DNA of 20,543 nt from Setomelanomma holmii (taxonomy: Eukaryota; Ascomycota; Dothideomycetes; Pleosporales; Phaeosphaeriaceae), in NCBI GenBank assembly GCA_010015745.1, contig ML978387.1, forward strand, positions 1 to 20,543, given 5' to 3'. A model generated the notes under the pieces. That model saw only the letters and a list, made by a program, of their open reading frames with translations, was not told where the DNA came from and searched no databases. Both the position numbers and the translations under genes were made by a program. Below are positions 1-6,893 of this stretch, piece by piece (position 1 is the first letter of the stretch; each line of letters starts with the position of its first letter).

Positions 1-266
1 ATAACGCGCGAACGTGCAAGAAGGATACAGAGGTATATTCTGAATCTGATGCAAGCACGACGTATGTAGGCTCCTTGTTTAACAGTGATGAAATTAAAGA
101 CGCGTAACATGAGTTGGTAGTGCCAAGCTTTTCTGACCCACGCAATGGGTTGACCCACGCGATGGCGGAACACGTTACTGCACGAGTACATAAAGGCTAA
201 CTAAAGAAGTAATGTTGATGTAACGTTGCATTTCAGAGCTTTTACGAGTATCTAACACTACTGCAT
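1..266. other. Intergenic, 3' flank of the farnesyl diphosphate synthase gene
   Basis: No gene is recognisable here. It lies directly downstream of the minus-strand ERG20 stop codon, so its right part is presumably ERG20 3' UTR. The only structure seen is a near-perfect direct repeat of 15 bases with one mismatch and a 17-bp period, at 134-148 and 151-165. Confidence 0.6.
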
Positions 267-1368
267 CTACTTGCTTCTCTTGTAGATCTTCTTCAGGAAG
301 GCTTCAAACACTTCTTTCTTGAGACCTTCTGACCCATCTACATGCTCAATCTTTGATCGCAGATCTGTAACACGTTCCTCCTCCCACTGTTCATAGAAAT
401 TCTGTAACTTGAGTTCATGGTACAGCTCCTTGACCTTGGCTTCTTTTTGGGAATCTTTCTGTCCGTAGTTGTCCTCGAGGAGCTTGCGCTGCTCCGGAGA
501 GACCTTCTTGAGGGCTTGATTGACGAGCCATGAGCACTTGTTGTCTTGGATGTCAGTACCGATCTTGCCTAGGACAGTCGGATCCGCGAAGGCATCCAGG
601 TAGTCGTCTTGGGCTTGGAAGTACTCGCCCATGGGAATGAGGATGTCATGTGCAGTCTGCAGGTTCTTTGGAGTAGCAGCGCCGACATAATACAATGCCA
701 GGGCCACGGGAAGGTAGAAGGAGTAGTATGCGGTCTTGTAGATGACGATGAAGGTGAACTTGTCTAGGCTGAAGTTGTCGAGATTGACGTCGTCTTCGGG
801 CGCAGTCAACAAGTCACACAGCTGGCCGCATTCTGTCTGGAAAGTGACTTCATGGAAGAGCTCGATCATGTCGATATAGCTCTTTTCTTGGCGGAAATGC
901 TTCTTTAAGAGCAGGTAGATGGATGCTTCCAGCATAAAGGCATCGTTGATGGCGATCATGCCAACCTTGGGGGCGAGGTACCAGCAAGGAGATCCACGGC
1001 GTGTCTTGGACGAGTCCATGATATCGTCCGAGACAAGGAAGAATGCCTGCAGCAGCTCAATCATCCAGCCTAGCAAGGCTGGGCGGAAATATTCTTCAGT
1101 GGACGGATCCAGCGTCTGGTTGCGCAGAATAGACGTCGTGTCCACGACAGACATTCCTCGATTGCATTTTCCGCCTACCGTATTATAGTCGAGAGACTGT
1201 GCAGAGACATGAGCATGAGCATGTTGGACCCTGTAAGTATTGTCTGGGAAGTACCTTGGTGAACCAATCAAGCGACTGCTGAGGCAGCTGGTACTGTTTG
1301 CAGTGCTCCTGCAGGTCTGCCCTTATGCGCGGCCAGACGCTCTCGAACTCTTTCAGTGTCGTGGGCAT
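267..1368 (-). CDS. ERG20: Farnesyl diphosphate synthase (FPPS)
   Basis: Condenses isopentenyl diphosphate with dimethylallyl diphosphate and then geranyl diphosphate to make farnesyl diphosphate, the branch point to sterols, ubiquinone, dolichol and prenylated proteins. It is a cytosolic, Mg-dependent homodimer. Two exons are seen: exon 1 at 1255-1368 (38 codons, starting MPTTLKEF) and exon 2 at 267-1196. The 58-bp phase-0 intron (1197-1254, GTACTT...CACAG) joins DWFTK to SLDYNTVGGK, the same junction as in yeast Erg20. The product is 347 aa, close to the family norm of about 350. The first aspartate-rich motif is DDIMD (95-99) and the second is DDYLD (235-239). Phe90 and Phe91 just before the first motif are the aromatic chain-length residues expected of a C15 synthase rather than a GGPP synthase. 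The C-terminus ends KIYKRSK, as in yeast. It is divergently paired with the APC8 gene. The function is near certain; the intron is inferred from phase and homology. Confidence 0.97.
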
Positions 1369-1662
1369 CTTGAAAAGTATGGTCTGGTTCTGCACGCAAT
1401 GTCGGCCAGAGCAATTGCTATGCAGGGCTGGTGAGGGGGGGTCGATATGTGGGCAGGCGGTGAAAGAAGTAATTTCCGCGGCGTAGAGGACCGTGCGAGA
1501 ATCTGGCGTAGCATTGTTTTGTGCCCCACTGCCGCTACCATAGTCGGTAGCCAAGCATCAACACGCGCGTGCTGCACGCGACGTCGAGTTTGATAACAAT
1601 CTGCGATACTCGACACCAACCAAAGAACCGCGTCGCAACAGGTGTCTGCAGGTGCAACTACC
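1369..1662. promoter_or_regulatory. Divergent promoter region between ERG20 and APC8
   Basis: The 294 bp separate the ERG20 start codon (minus, 1366-1368) from the APC8 start codon (plus, 1663-1665), so both genes must be driven from here or from overlapping elements. A G-run at 1434-1440 and a GATAA at about 1593 are visible, but both are short and expected by chance. No convincing TATA box or sterol-regulatory element was found. Confidence 0.6.
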
Positions 1663-3679
1663 ATGGGTGCGCTCTCGCAGGCCGACGAGGCGCAATTGAA
1701 GGTGCAGCTGCAGGACGCCGTTGTGGCCTGCACCGAGCGCTGCCTCTATCACTCGGCAAAATGGTGCGTTCCACTTGCAGCGAAAGAGCTTTCCGTTGCC
1801 AGATTGATGGCGTGTGCTGATGTTGACAAGGGCCGCAGAATTGCTCAACTCGCTGCCGGCCGCAGACGACGATGAAGGATCCGACACCGACGTAGACTCG
1901 CCCATGTCCGGCGCAACACCACCACCCTCGCCCAAGCTGCCTCCTAAGGACCGTATCGAAGCGCGCCTTGAGGCCAGAGAGGCCCACAAGTACCTTCTCG
2001 CGAAGGCATATTTCGATTGCCGCGAGTACGACCGATGCGCCGCCGTCTTTCTTCCAGGACCGCTACCCAAGGGAATCGCCCATGTATCAACATCATCGCC
2101 TCTCGCGAAGGCAAAGCAGACGGCCAAGGGCAAGGCGAAGACAGGTACGCCGACCAAGGCACAGTTTCAGGCCAATTCGGTTGCAGGATTGAGCCAGAAA
2201 TCGCTATTCCTCGCACTGTATGCCAAGTACATCGCTGGGGAGAAGCGCATGAACGAGGACAGCGAGATGATCCTAGGTCCTCAAGACGGCGGTGTTACGC
2301 TCAACAAGGAACTGCCTGCTGTTTGTGCCGTGTTGGAAGAGTGGTTTAGCGCCCTGCCCAACAGCGGGCGACAGCCTCAGGGTTGGCTCGAGTACCTCTA
2401 CGGCATCGTTTTGGTCAAGGGCAAGAACGAGACTCTCGCCATGGAATACCTCCTGAAGAGCGTCCACCAATATACTTACAATTGGGGCGCATGGCAAGAG
2501 CTCATGAGCCTGCTGGGCACGCCCGAAGAGCTCAGCCAGATAGTCACGCGATTGCCGCAGAATCTCATGGCCTTCATCTTCCACGTATACGCATCGCAGG
2601 AGCTGTACTCGGTCAGCGAGCAGGTTCATAACTCTTTATCGCAAATACTGTCCATCTTCCCTGCCTCCGCTTTCCTGAAGACGCAGCGAGCGCTGTTGCA
2701 CTACCACAATAAGGACTTCGACGACGCTGAGCAGATTTTCTCCGACCTGCTCATCTCAGATCCGCACCGAGTCGACCATCTGGACAACTATTCCAATATC
2801 CTGTATGTCATGGGCATGCGTCCAAAGCTTGCATTTCTGGCTCAAGTCGCAACTTCAACAGACAAGTTCCGACCGGAGACGTGCTGCGTGGTGGGGAACT
2901 ACTACTCCCTCAAGTCTGAACACGAAAAGGCTGTCATGTACTTCCGGCGGGCGCTGACCTTGGATCGTTCTTTCCTCTCTGCATGGACACTCATGGGTCA
3001 CGAGTTTGTCGAGATGAAGAACACTCACGCAGCCATAGAGTCGTATCGCCGCGCTGTCGATGTTAACCGCAAAGATTACCGCGCATGGTATGGCCTGGGG
3101 CAAACGTACGAGGTCCTGGAGATGCATTCATATGCCCTCTTTTACCACCAGCGTGCAGCTGCACTGCGACCATACGACCCGAAACTTTGGATGGCCGTGG
3201 GTCAGTGCTTCGGTAAGGTTGGCAAAGTTATGAACGGAATTCGTGCCTACAAACGCGCTCTGGTCGCAGGGTCGTACTATGATGCTGGCGTTGGATCATC
3301 ATTTGGTAGTGGTGAAGTTTCGGGTCTCGGAGGCGGTGTGCTCGATCCGGAGGTGCTTTACCAGATTGCACTACTCTATGAGCGTATCCATAACATGGGC
3401 GAATGTGCTGCATATATGGAGCTTGTACTTGCGCAAGAAGAAGGGCCAGAGTACGAGGAGAATGGCACGGAGGGCGCTGGCGGCGTAGGCGTTACGGCAA
3501 CGACAAGCAAAGCACGATTATGGCTTGCGAGGTGGGAGTACATGCGCGGCATGTATCAGCGGGCTATGGAGCTGGCGAACGAGCTATGCCAGGATGGTGT
3601 CGAGGTTGAAGATGCAAAAGCGCTTGTCAGAGATATCAGGGCCAGGATGGAAAGGGAGAGAGGCGATGCGGCCTCTTGA
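1663..3679 (+). CDS. CDC23: Anaphase-promoting complex subunit 8 (Cdc23/APC8), TPR protein
   Basis: Scaffold TPR subunit of the APC/C, the nuclear ubiquitin ligase that triggers anaphase and mitotic exit. APC8 is one of the TPR-lobe homodimers. Exon 1 is 1663-1763 and exon 2 is 1831-3679. The 67-bp intron (1764-1830) starts GTGCGT, has a CTGAT branch-like site and ends ACAAG. Splicing makes SAKW-AAELL, the conserved N-terminal APC8 segment, and gives 650 codons (649 aa) in frame. The N-terminal APC8 domain is interrupted by a Lys/Ala/Thr-rich loop at about 120-147. TPR helices fill the rest, for example HEKAVMYFRRAL, THAAIESYRRAV and HSYALFYHQRAA. A Gly/Ser-rich insert at about 516-535 lies between TPRs, and an acidic Gly-rich loop follows later. 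The GTG-initiated reading of exon 2 alone lacks a proper start and the AKW junction, so the spliced model is preferred. Confidence 0.95.
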
Positions 3680-3831
3680 GTTATGTATAATGGTTTGATT
3701 AGCATTTGCAGGCGCATAGGTATATACCCAGGCAAGTTGCCGTTTAGCATCTACTTTACGTGGCATAAACTCTGAGTTTACTTGCTCTTCAATTTTAACT
3801 GCAAACACAGATATGAATTCGCAACCCAAGT
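3680..3831. other. Convergent 3' region of APC8
   Basis: This is AT-rich sequence downstream of the APC8 TGA, presumably 3' UTR. No gene is seen. Confidence 0.5.
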
Positions 3832-4254
3832 TCAGACTCCAAGACTAGTATCTCGTAAAGACCCGTCGCCTTCGTGGGGTAAAGACCCGTCGCCTTCGTG
3901 GGGCAAAAACGGCTCACCCGTCGCACGCCTTAGCAGCCTATTGATCTTCTCCTTTACACCTTCAATTTCATCGTCCCTATTATGATGTGCCGCCCTTGCT
4001 TCTCCCCACTTTGGATTCTCACTGTGCTCCTTCTCCCACGCAGCATAGCCCTCGATCATCTTCTACATGTCGCGCGCATCGTGGCCTCGGCAGTCTAGAA
4101 GCGAAAGCTGGTAGGCAATGGAGGCTTGGGCGGTCTCGAGAGTGGTTGGTTGGGCAGTGAGGATGGAGAATGGACTCCATGGATGGCTTTGTGAAAAAGC
4201 GTCAATCGGGCACTGTGGTGAGCGGCCGGCTTCTGGTCGGCCACTCTTAAACAT
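3832..4254 (-). pseudogene. Unrecognised short protein gene with an in-frame TAG; likely relic
   Basis: Two adjacent minus-strand open frames, 4063-4254 and 3832-4059, are the same reading frame. They are separated only by TAG (4063-4065) and one Lys codon (4060-4062). Read through, the frame gives an Ala/Gln-rich start (ETAQASIAYQLSLLDCRGHD), the stop, and then a charged helical segment (MIEGYAAWEKEHSENPKWGE) ending NRLLRRATGEP. Composition on both sides of the stop looks protein-coding, so a CAG-to-TAG change in a once longer gene is the simplest explanation. The C-terminal end is two copies of PHEGDGSL encoded by a tandem DNA repeat. No clear start codon with a coding-like N-terminus is present: the ATG at 4252-4254 is in frame but weak, and a better-looking one at 4178-4180 is out of frame, hinting at a second lesion. 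I do not recognise the family. It could instead be non-coding, or two chance frames. Confidence 0.4.
3856..3903. repeat. Two exact tandem copies of a 24-bp unit
   Basis: The unit begins TAAAGACCCGTCGCC and ends TTCGTGGGG. Copy 1 is 3856-3879. Copy 2 is 3880-3903 and is identical except for its final base. The period is a multiple of three, so on the minus strand it duplicates the octapeptide PHEGDGSL without changing the frame. This looks like a recent slippage or unequal-exchange duplication. Confidence 0.9.
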
Positions 4255-4734
4255 TTTTTGATGATGCTGTTATGCGATGGTGTCCAGATTCGAGAACAAA
4301 AAAGGGATGGGAAATGCTGAGGACGCTTGGTTGCTTCGAAGTCATATCGCAGTGTGCATTGGGTTATTGACACTTGTCTACTCCACGGGCTCACTGCGAT
4401 TGCACATAGGTCATGCTCAGCGATTTCTCTATTCGATCACTTCGTCGCAGGGCTTGTGACATTGCGACTAAGATAGTAGCAGACTATGATTGACCGAAAA
4501 GCATTGATGCGCTTTTGCTCACGGATCTCAATGTGATTCATTGCTTCTGTCGCATGAGCCTCGCGAATTTTCGCCTCGGGTTCGGCTGACTGGCTTGCAT
4601 TAAAGGTCTCTTCATTGCATTGAGTGTTGTGCTGCAGATTTGGGCCCGGAGAAGGCGTAATGAACAGTGGTAAAGGCCGATCCTGGGGGAGCAGTCCATG
4701 GAGGTATGATGATGAGCATTGCTTGAAGGCCCTT
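4255..4734. other. Gene-poor spacer
   Basis: No supportable gene. A 142-codon minus-strand frame ends at 4437 and runs into the next small gene candidate, but its composition (runs of Met, His, Pro and Ser) and lack of domains make it look like chance. No tRNA or repeat was recognised. Confidence 0.5.
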
Positions 4735-5079
4735 TCAACTGTCGTCGGGGTGGGTCTCTTCATTCTTCTTGGCATCATCGCCACCAGAGGAAGCTCTTCT
4801 TGGCAGATCATCCGGATGTGGATTTCCCTCATGATGGCCATCGCCTCGCCAGCGTGCCCATACAACCATAAAGATTAGGAAGCCGAGAAGGATAGCGATG
4901 ACAGTTGGTGCAGCTGGGTGACGCATGAGTTCGTCGTAAGACACACGTGAGATCGCTGGATGCTCTACTCGTGTTGGGTTCCTGGACGGCGTTGATTGAC
5001 AAGATGTTGGCGAGGGTCGTGGTCTGAGCGACGAAAGCAACGGAACAACAGCTAACTTAACGTTAAGCGAGGCGAGCAT
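4735..5079 (-). CDS. Possible small single-pass membrane protein, uncharacterised
   Basis: A 114-codon frame with a plausible membrane-protein layout. The N-terminus is Ser/Pro/Arg-rich, beginning MLASLNVKLAVVPLL and possibly signal-like. A clear hydrophobic span at about residues 57-75 (APTVIAILLGFLIFMVVW) follows, then WARWRGD and a hydrophilic tail rich in His, Asp, Lys and Pro (GGDDAKKNEETHPDDS). The basic residues right after the span suggest that the tail is cytosolic. I do not recognise a family. A shorter form starting at Met52 (MRHPAAPTV) is equally possible. The frame lies about 270 bp downstream of the GT15 gene on the same strand. Support is limited to the shape of the predicted protein. 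Confidence 0.35.
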   Translation of the reverse strand: MLASLNVKLAVVPLLSSLRPRPSPTSCQSTPSRNPTRVEHPAISRVSYDELMRHPAAPTVIAILLGFLIFMVVWARWRGDGHHEGNPHPDDLPRRASSGGDDAKKNEETHPDDS

Positions 5080-5349
5080 GAGTCAGCCACTCCTGGTACC
5101 GGAGATAGCACCGTGCCATTCACGACTAATACTGTTTTTCATTGGAATGTCCTCGTTGCGCGAGCTTTGGTATAAGGTACACGATATTGAAGTCTAAGTG
5201 ACGAGACGATCCCAACGCCGCTTTGAAAATGCACATTTGTAACGACTAGTCAGACCCCCTAACGCTATGCACAAATCAGAACATGATGCCAGTAAGATAC
5301 GGCGAAATTAAAAGATATTTGGCACAGTACAATGAAAAGAACGTGCGGT
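5080..5349. other. Intergenic between the small membrane protein candidate and the GT15 gene
   Basis: No gene was seen. The right part should be the 3' UTR of the minus-strand mannosyltransferase. Confidence 0.5.
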
Positions 5350-6617
5350 CTAGTCCATTCCCACGTATTTGAACCAAAGTGGCCGACAGTCCTCGCTTTT
5401 CAGCCAATTCGCGCCATCGGTGAATTGGCCCTTGACACAACCGGAGCATTTCGGATTATTTGGGCAATTGAAAAAGGGTATATGTTGGTAGCCGATGTCG
5501 CGAAACCAATGAATCTTGCTTTTGTCTTCGAAAAGGCCAAGCGCCACGCTGTGGACAGGTGCATCGCCCCAGCGCTCGTAGAAGAAGCCGCCGGCACGGT
5601 CGAGGTGATCGAAGTAGTCGCGGTAAGCTTTGCTTCGCCAGAAGCTCAAATCAGCGATCTCAAAATTGGACCAGAAATGGCATGTCGAGTAACCATGGGC
5701 CTTTTGATGGTTCTCAGGCCTTCGCTTGCCATCCTCCAACCACTCGCGCGCGTTGTTGGGATGGACATAGTCGGGATGGTCGTCGATGAATTTCTTGGTC
5801 TCTGGCCACAGCGTCGCGACGCTCTCGGCACTATCGTATATGTTGATATTGAAGCCATACGTCTTGTTGTGGTCCTGCATCCATCGGAACACGTCGTAGT
5901 CAACATCGCAGAAGAAATGAACATTGGGTTCAACGCGCCAGTAGTACTGGACATGCCTGAGAGCAGGATGCTCGCTGAACATACCGCTGTTCCAACGACA
6001 CATTTGGTGGTATGACTGCTTCTCCATGTATTGCACCTTCTGCTCGAGGAGGAGGTTCACGGATTCCTGGTAGAGGTCGCGATTGATCCACGAGGGTATG
6101 GCCCAGTGCTCTGCTGGAATGAGCTCATAGCGCACCTGGGCCTTGGTGGCCGCCTGTGTCCTCTTCTTGAATTCTTCGGTAAAGGGCACGTCGTTGAAGA
6201 AGGTCCACGGGTAGTTGAATTTGTGGTTCCACGTCCGCTCGAGATCGCGCATGCTCTGTAGCATGTCCTCGAGCTCCTCGTTACGCACGAGGCTCAGTAT
6301 GGTGGCATTGATACGCGCGCTGTCCGCATTGTCGGGTGCGTAGTTATCGCCGTCAACCCGCCGCAGCGTGCCGACAGGTTCGCCGGATGCTGTACTTGCC
6401 GTCAGTCTTGAAGCATTCAGATGGTAGTGGGAGCATCGAGCAGGTACATACGGTCCAGTTGCGGGTCATGGGTCCATTCGCCAAGCTTCGTGGTGGGAAG
6501 CTTGGTAGTCGGAAGCTCTATGGCGGTGTCGGATGTGTGGAGGAGCTGCGTGGACAGGTAGATGCAAATGCAGAGCGTGGCAGCGGCCAAGTAGCGCATG
6601 CTCTTAGGCAGCGCCAT
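5350..6617 (-). CDS. Golgi alpha-1,2-mannosyltransferase, GT15 family (KRE2/MNT1/KTR)
   Basis: Transfers mannose from GDP-mannose to O- and N-linked glycans on secreted and cell-wall proteins in the Golgi. Exon 1 is 6452-6617 and exon 2 is 5350-6389. The 62-bp intron (6390-6451) has a consensus GTATGT donor, a CTGAC branch site and a TACAG acceptor. The joined frame is 402 codons (401 aa), and the split codon makes QLD-P-SGEPVG. A type II signal anchor lies at about residues 8-26 (RYLAAATLCICIYLSTQLL), followed by a short stem with a duplicated LPTTK. Catalytic-domain landmarks of GT15 are INATILSLVRN near residue 82, EPNVHFFCDVDYD (209-221), CHFWSNFEIADLSFW (292-306) and YERWGDAPVHS (326-336). 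Conserved cysteines lie near the C-terminus (FNCPNNPKCSGC). Family assignment is secure, but which KRE2/KTR paralogue it matches cannot be told from sequence alone. It shares a 276-bp divergent promoter with the GCP5 gene. Confidence 0.95.
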
Positions 6618-6893
6618 GTTGAGGCACGTTAGCAGTGGCGGAACCAGCAATTGCAGTGAGACAAAGGCCGGGACTGATGAACAAGAAGTCCCGGCCCACG
6701 ACCGCGAGAGCTCAAAACGGTCCGCAACGATTGCGCGGGCGTGAAACTCTGAGAGTGACGTGCGTCGCAAGGACTAGTCTGTTGAGGGGAAGGCGCCTTC
6801 TGCGGGGTGGGGCGGAAAGTGGGCGCGCTAAGGACCGCTGCACCTCAACCTCAGCACGCGTCGTCACCCTTTCGAAACGCACCTCGCGTCGAC
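6618..6893. promoter_or_regulatory. Divergent promoter region between the GT15 gene and GCP5
   Basis: The 276 bp separate the two start codons (6615-6617 minus, 6894-6896 plus). It is GC-rich and contains a perfect 12-bp palindrome, GAAGGCGCCTTC (6789-6800). Palindromes of this size are expected a few times by chance in a window this long, so no function is claimed. Confidence 0.55.

Noticed and set aside
1515..1530. CCCCAC-containing stretch in the ERG20 promoter as a possible sterol-regulatory element
   Set aside because: Only the CCCCAC half matches; the rest of the consensus does not.
5056..5067. 12-bp palindrome CTTAACGTTAAG; a similar one at 6789-6800
   Set aside because: About five 12-bp palindromes are expected by chance in 20.5 kb, and there is no supporting context.
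5332..6015. 227-codon plus-strand frame
   Set aside because: It is antisense to the GT15 catalytic domain, whose conserved motifs are on the minus strand.
6807..6893. 29-codon upstream extension of the GCP5 frame
   Set aside because: It begins with GTG, not ATG, and has no family-like sequence. The first ATG at 6894 gives the expected N-terminus.
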